Notes under the pieces: generated by a model
Seen by the model: only the letters and a program-made list of their open reading frames with translations
What the model was told of the DNA's origin: nothing
Database searches by the model: none
Made by a program: the position numbers and the translations under genes
Shown: positions 15,877 to 25,638 of the stretch, in pieces
How the letters are laid out: each line of letters starts with the position of its first letter
How positions within the stretch are numbered: the first letter of the stretch is position 1
DNA from: Lentzea xinjiangensis
Lineage (GTDB): Bacteria > Actinomycetota > Actinomycetes > Mycobacteriales > Pseudonocardiaceae
Length of the DNA stretch: 64,000 nt
Assembly: GCF_900110955.1 (NCBI RefSeq)
Contig: NZ_FOFR01000001.1
Coordinates: 480,410 to 544,409, forward strand
Direction: 5' to 3'

Positions 15877-15924
15877 GGAAGGTTGCTCCTGTATCAGTGC
15901 GTGGCTTTCTTGCGGGCGAGTCTT

Positions 15925-16362
15925 TTATTGCGGGCGAGCGAGGGCGGGTGCGTACCGGCGCAGCAGCAGGTACGCCTCGCACCCGAGGCACAGGCCCAGT
16001 GCCGCGTTGAGCAGCGCTGCGACCAGTGCGAGGCCGGTGGCGACCATGCCGAGCGTCGTGAGGCCCGTGGCGTAACCGAGGGTGCCGATCAGCGCGAACA
16101 CGAACCCGACGCCCTGGGCGAACCGCAGCGGGGCGGCTTCCTCGCGTTCGGTGGTCGGGGTCAGGCGCGGCTGGATCGCGAAGCGGTAGACGTGACCCCA
16201 CGGGTTGAGCTTGAGCGAGATGAACGCGCACATCGCGAAGAGGACCGTCTGGGCGGCGAGGAGACGCCACCAGCCGGTCAGCAGCACGATCGCGAGGACG
16301 ACGGTGGTCATCCAGGCGGAGAAGCGCGGTCCGCGCGGGTCTACAGGGGAGTCCTTGGGCAC
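15925..16362 (-). CDS. DUF4395 membrane protein
   Basis: A 145-residue protein with about four hydrophobic helices and a C-terminal CLGCE motif, the mark of DUF4395. Family members sit next to thioredoxin or sulfurtransferase genes. The internal segment ISLKLNPWGHVYRF is typical. It is the first long gene after the leader peptide at 16434-16511, with about 70 bp between them. A role in membrane thiol or sulfur chemistry is likely from context but not shown. Confidence 0.85.
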   Translation of the reverse strand: MPKDSPVDPRGPRFSAWMTTVVLAIVLLTGWWRLLAAQTVLFAMCAFISLKLNPWGHVYRFAIQPRLTPTTEREEAAPLRFAQGVGFVFALIGTLGYATGLTTLGMVATGLALVAALLNAALGLCLGCEAYLLLRRYAPALARPQ

Positions 16363-16433
16363 GACGACCTCCGGGCATACGGACGAGAGGATTCAGTCCG
16401 GCAGAGGTGGCTGTTGGGCGTCAAGCGGCCCAG

Positions 16434-16511
16434 TCAGCTCGTCATGCGACACAGGCTGCTGCGCACGCGGCACAGGTCAACCGCGCGTCGCTTCGTGAGC
16501 AGCATGGTCAT
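16434..16511 (-). CDS. Cysteine-containing leader peptide of the sulfur operon
   Basis: Twenty-five codons: M1-T-M-L-L-T-K-R-R-A-V-D-L-C14, then a second Cys at residue 21 and a terminal MTS. The core LTKRRAVDLCR closely matches the small leader peptides found before sulfur-assimilation genes in actinobacteria. In mycobacteria, such leaderless cysteine-coding ORFs act as cysteine-responsive attenuators. A -10-like TACCCT (16519-16524 complement) ends exactly 7 nt before the ATG, the spacing expected of leaderless transcription. Ribosome stalling at scarce Cys-tRNA would then control the DUF4395-sulfurtransferase-DUF1416 operon. Confidence 0.8.
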   Translation of the reverse strand: MTMLLTKRRAVDLCRVRSSLCRMTS

Positions 16512-16518
16512 GGCAGCG

Positions 16519-16524
16519 AGGGTA
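16519..16524 (-). promoter_or_regulatory. -10 element for leaderless transcription of the leader peptide
   Basis: The complement reads TACCCT (TANNNT type), seven bases upstream of the leader ATG, so transcription would start at the A of the start codon. No convincing -35 was found at 16-19 bp spacing. Confidence 0.5.
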
Positions 16525-16590
16525 GCCCCCGATCCCTCGGTCCGGGAGATATGTCCAACTGATGGAACAACCCAGGTTCACTCGACCGGG

Positions 16591-17019
16591 CTATCCCCCG
16601 GATGGGGGCACGAGGTGGGGGCGCAGGGCGGCCAGCAACGCGTCCCGCTTCGGCACCCCGCCGACCCGCAGCACCTCGGTGCCGTCGGCGGTCAGGGCCA
16701 GCGTCGTGGGGGTGCGCATGACGCCGAGCCGCGCGGCCACGTCCGGGAGGTTCGTGATGTCGAGCTCGGCGTGCGTGAGGCCCTCGGTGCGGTCGGCCAG
16801 GTCGCGCAGGACCACCTTCGCGTGCCGGCAGGGCGCGCAGAACGTGGTGGAGAGCTGGACCAGCGTCACCCCCGGCGCGAGCAGCTCGCGCACGGGAGCG
16901 GGCAGGTCGGCGGTGGAGCTGTCGTCGCGACGGGAGATGCGGCCCTCGCGGACCTTGAGCAGCACGCCGATCGCGCCGGCCACGGCCAGCGCTCCCAGCA
17001 GCGCCCACACGCCTGTCAT
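16591..17019 (-). CDS. Membrane-anchored thioredoxin-family protein (ThiX-like)
   Basis: A 142-residue protein with an N-terminal membrane anchor (VWALLGALAVAGAIGVLL) followed by a thioredoxin fold with redox motif CAPC (in STTFCAPCRHAKVVL) and the cis-proline loop MRTPTTLAL. The short second linker and the context match M. tuberculosis ThiX (Rv0816c, from memory). It overlaps the DUF2993 gene stop by 4 bp at 17016-17019. It presumably reduces or oxidises thiols near the membrane; the partner is unknown. Confidence 0.88.
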   Translation of the reverse strand: MTGVWALLGALAVAGAIGVLLKVREGRISRRDDSSTADLPAPVRELLAPGVTLVQLSTTFCAPCRHAKVVLRDLADRTEGLTHAELDITNLPDVAARLGVMRTPTTLALTADGTEVLRVGGVPKRDALLAALRPHLVPPSGG

Positions 17020-17849
17020 CGCTGGACCAGCGGCACGTTCGCGATCTCGCCGCTGAGCTTGAACGACCCGCTCTCCACCTCGACGGCGGTCGGCGTCGCG
17101 TCGAAGGGCAGCGTGCCGGGGTCGATCTTGATCGCGAGCGCCTGGCGGAGCTGCGGGACGATCTGCTTGAGCGAGGCGTCGTCGAGCTCGATGTCGTCGA
17201 TGTTGATCTGAATGGCGCCGCTGACCAGCGCGATCTGGCCGTACGCGGTGAGCGTGACGACCCGGCCGGCGACGTTGGTCTGGCCGGAGAGCTTGACCGC
17301 GGCCGTGGTCTTGGGCGCCTTCGGGTCAGCGGGCACCGGGGCGGCGACGCGGTTGTCCGGCTCGATCGAGAGCTTGTCGAACGGCGTGACCTGGTTCGCG
17401 AGCCGGTTCAGGTCGAGCGCCTTGATCCGGACGCTGCCCCTGACCGTGTCGATGGTCGCCTTGGAGACGTTGCCCGCCAGCAGGTCGGCCAGCTCGACGC
17501 GGGTGTGCAGGAGGTCGGCCTCGATGTCGAGGTCGCGCAGGTCGAGGCCCTGCTGCTCGTCCTTGATCGGCACGCCGTACGCGCGGATCTCCACGTGCCG
17601 GTAGTCGCCGCGGATCGCCTGCAGGGTGAACGGGAACCCGTTGATGCGCACCGACGGGTCCTCGTCGAGCTGCAGCTTCTCCCGCATGCGCTGGGCGATC
17701 TGGTACTCGCCCGCCGCCGCCAGCGCGAAGTCCGCGGCCACGAGCAGCACACCGAGCACGATCACGGTGATGACGAGGAACTTGCCGCGCCGCGACTTCT
17801 TCTTCGGCCGGGGGCGGGCGGGGGCCTGTCCGGAAAACCCTGCAGTCAT
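17016..17849 (-). CDS. DUF2993 / LmeA-like lipid-binding membrane protein
   Basis: A 277-residue protein with a basic cytoplasmic N-terminus (RPKKKSRRGK), one transmembrane segment (FLVITVIVLGVLLVAADFAL) and an external beta-rich DUF2993 domain. This fold is TULIP-like and includes mycobacterial LmeA, which matures mannosylated lipids. ATG 17849 overlaps the hydrolase stop (ATGA 17846-17849), so the genes hydrolase-DUF2993-thioredoxin form a tightly coupled operon. Function in the cell envelope is inferred. Confidence 0.8.
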   Translation of the reverse strand: MTAGFSGQAPARPRPKKKSRRGKFLVITVIVLGVLLVAADFALAAAGEYQIAQRMREKLQLDEDPSVRINGFPFTLQAIRGDYRHVEIRAYGVPIKDEQQGLDLRDLDIEADLLHTRVELADLLAGNVSKATIDTVRGSVRIKALDLNRLANQVTPFDKLSIEPDNRVAAPVPADPKAPKTTAAVKLSGQTNVAGRVVTLTAYGQIALVSGAIQINIDDIELDDASLKQIVPQLRQALAIKIDPGTLPFDATPTAVEVESGSFKLSGEIANVPLVQR

Positions 17850-18661
17850 TCCTCGTCCTCGACGTTGCCGGCGATCCATGCCGCCATCCGGTCTACCAGG
17901 TCTGGGGTCGCGGCCGACTCCGCGTGCCGCATGCCGGGCTCGATCCACAGCTCGGCATGCCCTGAGGACGCGCGGTGCAGTGACCGGGCGTGCTCCGGAC
18001 CGAAATAGTGGTCCAGGTCACCGTGCACGATCAGCAGTGGCGTCGGCGTGATGCGGGCGACCACCTCCAGCGGGCTCTCCGGCGCTTGTACCCAGCCGCC
18101 GCCGAGCCGAACCCCGATCGCCCGTGCCGCGATCTTGCCGTGCGGCTGCTCCAGCAACCAGTGCACCCGGCGCATCGGAGCGGTCTCGCGCGACCACCAG
18201 CGGGCCGGGCCGCTCACCGAGACGACGGCGTCCGGCCTGGTCCGCCCCAGCGCGGCGTGCCGGATGACGATCGAGGCGCCCATCGAGAACCCGACCGTGG
18301 CGACCTTGCGGTAGCCCAGGTCGCGCGCGGTCCGGACGGCCGCCTCGATGTCGTGCACCTCGTCGGCGCCGACCGTGGAGCGTCCCCCGGAGCGCCCGTG
18401 GCCGCGGAAGTCGAACGCGACGACACCGGCGTGCCTGGCCAGCCGGGCGAGCACCCGCGCGACGTACGGCTTGCGCACGTTGTTCGTGAACCCGTGTCCC
18501 ACAACGAAAGCGAGGTCGCTTTCGCGCTTGTGGTGAACGCCGTGCAGCAGCACCCCGTCGTGTGACATGGATGTAACAGGCGTGACGCTTGTGGAAACAA
18601 CTGTGAGCACGGCTTCTTGACCTGGGACTTTCTCGGGGTGCACCGGTATTGTCTCCGTCAT
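17846..18661 (-). CDS. Alpha/beta hydrolase
   Basis: A 271-residue hydrolase. The core has VVGHGFTNN (oxyanion region), FDFRGHGRSGG, the nucleophile elbow GFSMGAS, the acid in HGDLDHYFG and the histidine in GMRHAES. ATG 18661 is chosen over the longer 18811 frame, which crosses the glnR promoter; a start at an internal Met about 31 codons later is also possible, since homology begins near LLHGVHHKRE. It is the first gene of the operon with DUF2993 and thiX and is divergent from glnR (83 bp apart). Confidence 0.82.
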   Translation of the reverse strand: MTETIPVHPEKVPGQEAVLTVVSTSVTPVTSMSHDGVLLHGVHHKRESDLAFVVGHGFTNNVRKPYVARVLARLARHAGVVAFDFRGHGRSGGRSTVGADEVHDIEAAVRTARDLGYRKVATVGFSMGASIVIRHAALGRTRPDAVVSVSGPARWWSRETAPMRRVHWLLEQPHGKIAARAIGVRLGGGWVQAPESPLEVVARITPTPLLIVHGDLDHYFGPEHARSLHRASSGHAELWIEPGMRHAESAATPDLVDRMAAWIAGNVEDEE

Positions 18662-18744
18662 CCGCAGGCAACGGGGCCCGGTCACCGTACGCCGCTGGTC
18701 TGGTCGAGGTGACCTGACCACGGCCGATCTTGGAGGGCGCCGCG

Positions 18745-19500
18745 ATGAGCATCGACGTGCTTCTGCTGACGACAGACCCGGACCCGGAGGCTGTTCTCCC
18801 CGCGCTGGCACTGCTCCCGCACGCCGTGCGCCCGCTGCGTCCCGAGGTCTCCGCGCTGCTGGAGGCGGGCCCCCACGACATCGTGCTGGTCGACGCCCGC
18901 ACGGACCTCGTCGGCGCCCGGTCGCTGTGCCGGCTGCTCGACTCGTCCGGCGTGGACGTGCCCGTGGTGGCCGTGGTCACCGAGGGCGGCCTGGTCGCCG
19001 TCAACTCCGACTGGTCGGTCGACGAGATCCTGCTGCCGACCTCCGGCCCGGCCGAGGTCGACGCCCGCCTGCGCCTGGTCCGCTCGCGCCGCGGCGCGAG
19101 CCAGCCCGGTGGCGACGGCGCGCTGCAGCTCGGCGACCTCGTGATCGACGAGGCCACCTACACCGCGCGCCTCAAGGGCCGCCCGCTCGACCTCACCTAC
19201 AAGGAGTTCGAGCTGCTCAAGTACCTCGCCCAGCACGCAGGCCGGGTGTTCACCCGCGCCCAGCTGCTGCAGGAGGTCTGGGGCTACGACTTCTTCGGCG
19301 GCACCCGCACGGTCGACGTCCACGTGCGACGGCTGCGCGCCAAGCTCGGCCCCGAGCACGAGGCGTTGATCGGGACCGTGCGCAACGTGGGCTACAAGTT
19401 CGTCCGGCCGCCCCGTCCCGGCTCGACGCGCCGGGCGCCCGAGGTGACCGAGGTGGACGACTCGGTCACCGTCCTGGATGAGCGCCTGATCGCGCGGTAG
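18745..19500 (+). CDS. glnR: Nitrogen regulator GlnR (orphan OmpR-type)
   Basis: A 251-residue OmpR-family regulator without a paired kinase. The N-terminal receiver-like domain keeps one aspartate ([14 protein letters not shown]) but lacks the usual acidic pocket, as in GlnR. The C-terminal winged helix is canonical: [40 protein letters not shown] and a closing RNVGYKF. Position directly before mshD and near pst genes matches M. tuberculosis Rv0818. In actinomycetes GlnR controls glutamine synthetase and ammonium uptake genes. ATG 18745 follows GGAGG by 8 bases. Confidence 0.88.
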   Translation: MSIDVLLLTTDPDPEAVLPALALLPHAVRPLRPEVSALLEAGPHDIVLVDARTDLVGARSLCRLLDSSGVDVPVVAVVTEGGLVAVNSDWSVDEILLPTSGPAEVDARLRLVRSRRGASQPGGDGALQLGDLVIDEATYTARLKGRPLDLTYKEFELLKYLAQHAGRVFTRAQLLQEVWGYDFFGGTRTVDVHVRRLRAKLGPEHEALIGTVRNVGYKFVRPPRPGSTRRAPEVTEVDDSVTVLDERLIAR

Positions 19501-19510
19501 GTTCGCCTGC

Positions 19511-20386
19511 GTGGCGCAACTGAGCTGGTTCGACGAGCTGACCACCGACCAGGCTGCCGAGGTCGGGCGGCTGCTGGCCGCTGCCGAGAGCACCGACGGC
19601 GTGGCGCCGGTCGGCGAGGCCGTGCGGCTGCGGATGCGCCCCGGCGCGACCGGCAGCAAGCACCTCCTCGCGCACCTCGACGGCGAGCTCGCCGGGTACG
19701 CGCACGTGGACATGATCGGCGACTCGGGCGGCAACAAGGTCGCCGAGTTCGCCGTGCACCCGCGGCACCGCCACCAGGGCGTCGGCGAGGCGCTCGTGAA
19801 GGCGCTGCCCCAGGAGGGCCTGCGCATCTGGGCGCACGGCGGCCACCCCGACGCCGAGAAGCTCGCGGCGAAGCTCGGCTTCCGCAAGGTCCGCGAGCTG
19901 CTGCGGATGCGGCTGCGGGTCGAGAACGACCTGCCGGAGCCGAAGCTGCCCGAGGGCGTCACCATCCGGCCGTTCGTCCCCGGCAAGGACGAGGCCGCGG
20001 TCGTCTACGTGAACCACCGCGCGTTCGACTGGCACCCCGAGCAGGGCTCGATGTCGATCGAGGACGTCCGCGCCAAGGAGGACGAGCCCTGGTTCGACCC
20101 CGAGGGCTTCCTGCTGGCGTTCACCGACGAGGACCGGCTGGCCGGCTTCCACTGGACGAAGGTGCACACCGCGGACCTCGGCGAGGTGTACGTGGTGGGC
20201 GTCGACCCGGACAGCCAGGGCGGTGGCCTGGGCAAGGCGCTGACGCTGGCGGGGCTGCGCCATCTGCAGCAGCGGGGCGTCAAGGAGGTCATGCTCTATG
20301 TGGAGGCCGACAACACTGCGGCAGTGCGTGTGTACACAAAGTTGGGATTCACCCTTTGGGACGCTGACGTTCAATACGCCCGGTAG
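19511..20386 (+). CDS. mshD: Mycothiol synthase
   Basis: Last step of mycothiol biosynthesis: acetylation of Cys-GlcN-Ins. The 291-residue protein is a tandem GNAT: the N-terminal domain with HPRHRHQGVGEALV and the C-terminal catalytic domain with VVGVDPDSQGGGLGKALT, both acetyl-CoA loops, and a terminal VRVYTKLGF. Start is GTG 19511, 10 bp after glnR, so the two are co-transcribed. Presence of mshD restricts the organism to Actinobacteria. Confidence 0.95.
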   Translation: MAQLSWFDELTTDQAAEVGRLLAAAESTDGVAPVGEAVRLRMRPGATGSKHLLAHLDGELAGYAHVDMIGDSGGNKVAEFAVHPRHRHQGVGEALVKALPQEGLRIWAHGGHPDAEKLAAKLGFRKVRELLRMRLRVENDLPEPKLPEGVTIRPFVPGKDEAAVVYVNHRAFDWHPEQGSMSIEDVRAKEDEPWFDPEGFLLAFTDEDRLAGFHWTKVHTADLGEVYVVGVDPDSQGGGLGKALTLAGLRHLQQRGVKEVMLYVEADNTAAVRVYTKLGFTLWDADVQYAR

Positions 20387-20467
20387 TGAACGAACCATCA
20401 CGAAACGCAAACACGCAGGTCACGCCGTCACCCTTCCGGCGGTGTGCCTGGTCACTTCCCGTCCTGT

Positions 20468-20489
20468 GTTCACCTGCCGTTCACCTCCT
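20468..20489 (+). promoter_or_regulatory. PHO box: two 11-bp direct repeat units
   Basis: GTTCACCTGCC (20468-20478) is followed directly by GTTCACCTCCT (20479-20489). Direct 11-bp units starting GTTCAC are the binding pattern of PhoP in Streptomyces and relatives. A further looser copy, GGTCACTTCCC, is at 20450-20460 but out of register. The site lies about 95 bp before pstS and predicts induction at low phosphate. Confidence 0.75.
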
Positions 20490-20583
20490 TTAGGCGGACT
20501 GTCCACTCTGGCTACCTACCTTCCGTAGCGAGCGGCGACGTCCGTCGCGAAACCGCTAATGCTTCCGCAGGTGGAGGACTCAG

Positions 20584-21705
20584 GTGAAGATCCAGCGGCA
20601 CGGCGCCGTGCTCGGCCTCGTCGCGGCCGGCGCGCTTCTGCTCAGTGCGTGTGGCTCCGACAACAACACCGGTACGGGTGGCAACACCCAGGCGAGCTCG
20701 GCTTCCAACGTCGAGTGCGGTGGCAAGGCCAAGCTCAAGGCCAGTGGCTCGTCGGCGCAGGCGAACGCGATGACGCGCTTCGTCACCGCCTACGAGACCG
20801 CGTGCGAGGGCCAGAGCCTCGACTACAACTCCAACGGCTCCGGTGCCGGTGTCAAGGAGTTCAACGGCAAGCAGACCGACTTCGGTGGCTCGGACTCGCC
20901 GCTCAACAAGGACAAGGGCGAGTACGACGCGGCCAAGACCCGCTGCGACGGCAGCGACGCGTGGAACCTGCCGGCCGTTTTCGGGCCGATCGCGATCACC
21001 TACAACGTGGCGGGCGCCGACGGTCTCGTCTTCGACGCCGCCACCCTCTCGAAGATCTTCAGCGGTGCGGTCACCACGTGGAACGACCCCGCCATCGCCG
21101 CGCTGAACAGCGGCAAGCAGCTTCCCGCCGACAAGATCGTCGTGGTCTTCCGCTCGGACGAGTCGGGCACCACGGACAACTTCCAGAAGTACCTGGAGGC
21201 CGCGTCCAAGGGCGCGTGGACCAAGGGCTCCGGCAAGGCGTTCACCGGCGGTGTCGGTGAGGGCGCCAAGGGCAACGAGGGCACCTCGGCCGCGGTGAAG
21301 GGCACCAAGGGCGCCATCACCTACAACGAGTGGTCGTTCGCCAAGGCCAACAAGCTGCAGATCGCCAAGATCGTCAACTCGGGCGGCGGTGAGCCGGTCG
21401 AGCTGACCACCGCGAGCGCGGGCAAGGCCATCGAGGGCGCCAAGTTCAAGGGCGAGGGCAACGACCTGGTGCTCGACCTGAAGTCGCTCTACGCGACCGA
21501 GACCGCCGGCGCCTACCCGCTGGTGCTGGCCGCCTACGAGATCGTCTGCTCCAAGTACACCGACGCGGAGACCGGCAAGGCGGTCAAGGCGTTCCTGACG
21601 GTCGCCGTGACCGATGGTCAGAAGGGCCTGGAGGACGCCGGGTACAGCCCGCTCCCGACCGCCTTCCAGGAGAAGCTGCTGACCGCCATCAAGGCGATCG
21701 CCTGA
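20584..21705 (+). CDS. pstS: Phosphate-binding lipoprotein PstS
   Basis: Extracytoplasmic phosphate receptor of the PstSCAB importer. The 373-residue precursor has a signal peptide with lipobox LLLSAC (lipidated Cys about residue 23), then phosphate-contacting segments [22 protein letters not shown] and [16 protein letters not shown]. Start is GTG 20584, 6 bp after GGAGGA. It is the first gene of pstS-pstC-pstA-pstB, preceded by the PHO box. Confidence 0.95.
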   Translation: MKIQRHGAVLGLVAAGALLLSACGSDNNTGTGGNTQASSASNVECGGKAKLKASGSSAQANAMTRFVTAYETACEGQSLDYNSNGSGAGVKEFNGKQTDFGGSDSPLNKDKGEYDAAKTRCDGSDAWNLPAVFGPIAITYNVAGADGLVFDAATLSKIFSGAVTTWNDPAIAALNSGKQLPADKIVVVFRSDESGTTDNFQKYLEAASKGAWTKGSGKAFTGGVGEGAKGNEGTSAAVKGTKGAITYNEWSFAKANKLQIAKIVNSGGGEPVELTTASAGKAIEGAKFKGEGNDLVLDLKSLYATETAGAYPLVLAAYEIVCSKYTDAETGKAVKAFLTVAVTDGQKGLEDAGYSPLPTAFQEKLLTAIKAIA

Positions 21706-21777
21706 CGGTAGTGACCACCGCGCCGGGAGCGTCCAACACGATCGGACGCTCCCGGCCGACTACGGATGATTGGCACC

Positions 21778-22752
21778 ATGGCTGAAGAGGTCACCGGCAG
21801 CTCGCCGCCCGCCAAGTCGAACGGCCGTCGCCGGGGCGACGGCGTTTTCCGTTCCATGACCACCGGCTCAAGCCTGGTGATCGTGGTTTCCATCGGGTTG
21901 ATCGGCCTGTTCCTGCTGATCCAGGCCGTTCCGTCGCTGAACGCGAACAACATCAACTTCTTCACGAGCCCGGAGTGGGCGACCGGCGAGGTCGGGAACC
22001 TCCGGTTCGGCATCCGGGACCTGCTCGTGGTCACGGTGCTGTCATCACTGCTGGCGCTCGCGATCGCGATGCCGCTCGCGATGGGGATCGCCCTGTTCCT
22101 CACGCACTACCTGCAGCCGAAGCTCGCCCGGCCGTTCGCCTACGTCATCGACCTGCTCGCCGCGGTGCCTTCGATCGTCTTCGGCCTGTGGGGCGCCAAG
22201 GTGCTCGGCCCGGCGCTGGAGCCGGTCGCCACGTTCCTCAACGAGAACCTGGCGTGGGTTCCGCTCTTCTCCGACGGCAACGTCTCGCTGTCCGGCGGTG
22301 GCAACATCTTCACCGCGGGCATCGTGCTCTCGATCATGATCCTGCCGATCATCACCGCGGTCAGCCGCGAGGTGTTCCGGCAGACGCCGGTGATGCAGAT
22401 CGAAGGCGCGCTCGCACTCGGCGCGACCCGGTGGGAGATGATCCGCACCACGGTGCTCCCGTTCGGGCGCAGCGGCTACATCGCCGGTTCGATGCTCGGC
22501 CTCGGCCGGGCTCTCGGTGAGACGGTCGCGGTGCTGATCATCCTGCGGTCCGCGACGAGCTCGTCGACGTTCAGCTTCTTCGACGGCGGTTACACGTTCG
22601 CGTCGAAGATCGCGTCCGCGGCGCCGGAGTTCAGCGAACCGCTGTCCACCGGCGCGTACATCGCGGCCGGTCTGGTCCTGTTCGTGTTCACCTTCGCGGT
22701 GAACGCCCTCGCGCGCTACGTCGCGGGCCGAGGAAAGGCGAAGGCGTCGTGA
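21778..22752 (+). CDS. pstC: Phosphate ABC transporter permease PstC
   Basis: A 324-residue inner-membrane permease with six predicted helices and the permease loop [20 protein letters not shown] that contacts the ATPase (EAA-type motif), followed by [13 protein letters not shown]. The ATG at 21778 is preferred to 21766. It overlaps pstA by 4 bp (GTGA 22749-22752), indicating translational coupling. Confidence 0.95.
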   Translation: MAEEVTGSSPPAKSNGRRRGDGVFRSMTTGSSLVIVVSIGLIGLFLLIQAVPSLNANNINFFTSPEWATGEVGNLRFGIRDLLVVTVLSSLLALAIAMPLAMGIALFLTHYLQPKLARPFAYVIDLLAAVPSIVFGLWGAKVLGPALEPVATFLNENLAWVPLFSDGNVSLSGGGNIFTAGIVLSIMILPIITAVSREVFRQTPVMQIEGALALGATRWEMIRTTVLPFGRSGYIAGSMLGLGRALGETVAVLIILRSATSSSTFSFFDGGYTFASKIASAAPEFSEPLSTGAYIAAGLVLFVFTFAVNALARYVAGRGKAKAS

Positions 22753-23663
22753 CGGCCACGTTGACCGATCCCAACAGGCCGGCTCAGGCGCCTGCGTTCC
22801 AGAAGATCAGCCCGGCGAGGCAGTTCAAGAACTACCTCGCGATGACCTTGATGGGTCTCGCGTTCCTCGTCGCGGTGGTTCCGCTGGTGTGGCTGCTGTT
22901 CACCGTGGTCTCCAACGGCTACAGCGCGCTGGTGAACGGTGACTGGTGGTCCAAGTCGCTCAAGGGTGTGCTGCCGGAGCAGTTCGCCGGCGGTGTCTAC
23001 CACGCGCTGTACGGCTCGATCATGCAGGCGCTCGTGTGCGCGCTGATCGCAGTGCCGATCGGCATCCTCACCGCCGTCTACCTCGTCGAGTACGGCAACA
23101 ACGGCCGCTTCGCCCGGCTCACGACGTTCATGGTCGACATCCTGTCCGGTGTGCCGTCGATCGTCGCGGCTCTGTTCGTGTTCGCGCTGTGGGTCACCAC
23201 GTTCGGGTTCGAGACGAGTGCGTTCGCCGTTTCGCTCGCGCTCGTGTTGCTGATGCTGCCGGTCGTCGTCCGTTCCACCGAGGAGATGTTGCGCTTGGTG
23301 CCGGACGAGCTGAGGGAAGCCTCGTACGCGCTGGGCGTGCCCAAGTGGAAGACGATCGTGAAGATCGTGCTGCCGACCGCGCTGTCCGGCATCGTCACGG
23401 GCGTCATGCTCGCGACCGCCCGCGTCATGGGTGAGACCGCGCCGGTGCTGGTGCTGGTGGGTTACAGCCGCTCGATCAACTTCGACATCTTCGGCGGCAA
23501 CATGGCTTCGCTGCCGCTGCTGATCTACAACGAGCTGCTGAACCCGGAAGAGGCGGGCCAGTTGCGGGTGTGGGGTGCCGCGCTCACGCTGATCCTCCTC
23601 ATCATGTTCTTCAACCTCGTGGCGACCGTGATCTCGCGGTTCTCCGCGATCAAGACCAAGTGA
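22749..23663 (+). CDS. pstA: Phosphate ABC transporter permease PstA
   Basis: A 304-residue permease partner of PstC. It shows the paired coupling motif [20 protein letters not shown], then [15 protein letters not shown], and about six membrane helices. GTG 22749 overlaps the pstC stop. It is followed after 15 bp by pstB. Confidence 0.95.
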   Translation: MTATLTDPNRPAQAPAFQKISPARQFKNYLAMTLMGLAFLVAVVPLVWLLFTVVSNGYSALVNGDWWSKSLKGVLPEQFAGGVYHALYGSIMQALVCALIAVPIGILTAVYLVEYGNNGRFARLTTFMVDILSGVPSIVAALFVFALWVTTFGFETSAFAVSLALVLLMLPVVVRSTEEMLRLVPDELREASYALGVPKWKTIVKIVLPTALSGIVTGVMLATARVMGETAPVLVLVGYSRSINFDIFGGNMASLPLLIYNELLNPEEAGQLRVWGAALTLILLIMFFNLVATVISRFSAIKTK

Positions 23664-23678
23664 AGCGGCGGAAGACAG

Positions 23679-24455
23679 ATGGCCAAGCGCTTTGACATCA
23701 AGGACCTGAACATCTACTACGGCAAGTTCCACGCGGTGAACAGCGTGAACTTGGCCGTGCCGCCGCGCAACGTCACCGCGTTCATCGGGCCGTCCGGCTG
23801 CGGCAAGTCGACCGTGCTGCGGTCGCTGAACCGCATGCACGAGGTCATCCCCGGCGCGCGGGTCGAGGGCAAGGTGCTGCTGGACGGCGAGGACATCTAC
23901 GCGTCCAACGTCGACCCGGTCGAGGTGCGCCGCACCATCGGCATGGTGTTCCAGCGCCCCAACCCGTTCCCGACGATGTCCATCAGGGACAACGTGGTCG
24001 CGGGCCTGCGCCTCGCGGGTGTGAAGAACAAGAAGCACCTCGACGAGGTCGCCGAGCGCTCGTTGCGCGGCGCCAACCTCTGGAACGAGGTCAAGGACCG
24101 CCTCGACCGGCCCGGCGGCGGCCTCTCCGGTGGTCAGCAGCAGCGCCTGTGCATCGCGCGTGCCATCGCGGTGCAGCCCGACGTGCTGCTGATGGACGAG
24201 CCCTGCTCCGCCCTGGACCCGATCTCCACGCTGGCGATCGAGGACCTGATCACGGAGCTGAAGAAGGAGTACACGATCGTCATCGTGACCCACAACATGC
24301 AGCAGGCCGCGCGCGTCTCCGACCAGACCGCGTTCTTCAACCTGCTGGGTGTCGGTCAGCCCGGACAGCTGATCGAGGTGGACGACACGGAGAAGATCTT
24401 CTCCAACCCCGGCCAGAAGGCGACCGAGGACTACATCTCCGGCCGGTTCGGCTAG
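23679..24455 (+). CDS. pstB: Phosphate ABC transporter ATPase PstB
   Basis: A 258-residue ATPase with all hallmarks: Walker [11 protein letters not shown]-loop FQRPNPFP, signature LSGGQQQRL, Walker [13 protein letters not shown] and the H-loop [14 protein letters not shown]. tuberculosis PhoT (Rv0820) occupies the same place in the gene order. ATG 23679 follows the pstA stop by 15 bp. Confidence 0.96.
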   Translation: MAKRFDIKDLNIYYGKFHAVNSVNLAVPPRNVTAFIGPSGCGKSTVLRSLNRMHEVIPGARVEGKVLLDGEDIYASNVDPVEVRRTIGMVFQRPNPFPTMSIRDNVVAGLRLAGVKNKKHLDEVAERSLRGANLWNEVKDRLDRPGGGLSGGQQQRLCIARAIAVQPDVLLMDEPCSALDPISTLAIEDLITELKKEYTIVIVTHNMQQAARVSDQTAFFNLLGVGQPGQLIEVDDTEKIFSNPGQKATEDYISGRFG

Positions 24456-24465
24456 ATTCCTGCGG

Positions 24466-25626
24466 GTGAGCCCGCAGAGCAAACCCCGCAAGCGCAAGCA
24501 AGGCAAGGCACCCGGCCGCCGGCCGGAGCGGCAGTCCCCGTACGGGGCGTTGCTCGAGTCGGCGGCCGCGTTGCGTTCGGAGTCCTGGCTGCTCGCGGAC
24601 GCCTGGGCGAGCGAGCTCCACGCCACGCTCTGGCTCGCGGGCTCCGGCAACTCGCCGGTGGTCGAGGCGCTCGCCGCGATGGACGACCCCGCCGCGCTCA
24701 CGGCGTTGCGCGCACTGTCCGGTGTGGGCTCCGCGGAGAACCGGCTCGAGGCCTTCGCGGCCGCGGAGAACGTCGCCGCCCGCGGCGTCGCCGAGCCGTC
24801 CTGGTACGCGGCCGGCGCCTCGCTGGAGTTCCGCGAGGCCTTCCTCGTCACGAACCTGCTGGGCGACGTCGAGGTCGTCGCGATCACCCAGGAACGGGCC
24901 GGTGCCGCGGAGACCGTCCTGTTCATGCGCCAGCCGGTGCTCGGGGCCACCGCCATCGAGCTGTTCTCGACCCCGGCCGAGGGCACCGTGGCGCTGCTGG
25001 AGGACATGATCGCCTCGACGCCCGACGCGTTCCGCGACGTGCTCATCCCGCTGAGCGCCACGGACGTCTACGACCGGGTGTGGCCGGACATCGAGCAGTT
25101 CTGGGCCGACGGACCCGACGAGGAGGCCGAGGAGGGCCTCATCGGCTCCGAGGACGTGCGGCACCCCGTGCAGCTGATCGCGCTCGCCGACGCCCGCGTG
25201 AGCGCGCTGGTGCCCAGCGGGTACGAGATCCCCACCGTCAGTCCGGAGAGGGCGGACGAGGCTGTCGAGGCGTTCCTCGCGTCCGGCCACGGGATCGAGG
25301 ACGTCGAGGCGGCGCGGGCGTTCGCGCGCATCGTCGCGGCCGCGGCGGTGGAGCAGAACCGCGATCCCGTCGTCTACGGGCCGGCGTCGCTGACCGCGGT
25401 GCTCATCCTGAAAGTGGCGGCCGAGGTGCACGTGTCCGACGCGGACCTGGCGCTGTTCCCGGACCTGGTGCGGGCGTGGGCCTACTTCACCGCGGACGCG
25501 CGGGACCTGCCGCGCGACGAGGCGCGGGCGGCGTGGGACGAAGAACTGCCCACCGTGCTCGCCGAGTTCTCCGAGGCCTACGCCGATCCGGAGCTCGCGG
25601 CAGAACGCGATGGGCAGTTTCGCTGA
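24466..25626 (+). CDS. Conserved actinobacterial protein of unknown function
   Basis: A 386-residue soluble, acidic and alanine-rich protein with a strongly basic N-terminal 20 residues (SKPRKRKQGKAPGRRPERQ). No known catalytic motif was recognised. It starts at GTG 24466, 10 bp after pstB, so it is likely transcribed with the pst operon, and is convergent with phoU (12-bp gap). Codon use is like that of the neighbours. A role in phosphate metabolism would be only a guess from position. Confidence 0.75.
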   Translation: MSPQSKPRKRKQGKAPGRRPERQSPYGALLESAAALRSESWLLADAWASELHATLWLAGSGNSPVVEALAAMDDPAALTALRALSGVGSAENRLEAFAAAENVAARGVAEPSWYAAGASLEFREAFLVTNLLGDVEVVAITQERAGAAETVLFMRQPVLGATAIELFSTPAEGTVALLEDMIASTPDAFRDVLIPLSATDVYDRVWPDIEQFWADGPDEEAEEGLIGSEDVRHPVQLIALADARVSALVPSGYEIPTVSPERADEAVEAFLASGHGIEDVEAARAFARIVAAAAVEQNRDPVVYGPASLTAVLILKVAAEVHVSDADLALFPDLVRAWAYFTADARDLPRDEARAAWDEELPTVLAEFSEAYADPELAAERDGQFR

Positions 25627-25638
25627 ACGGTTCGTGGA

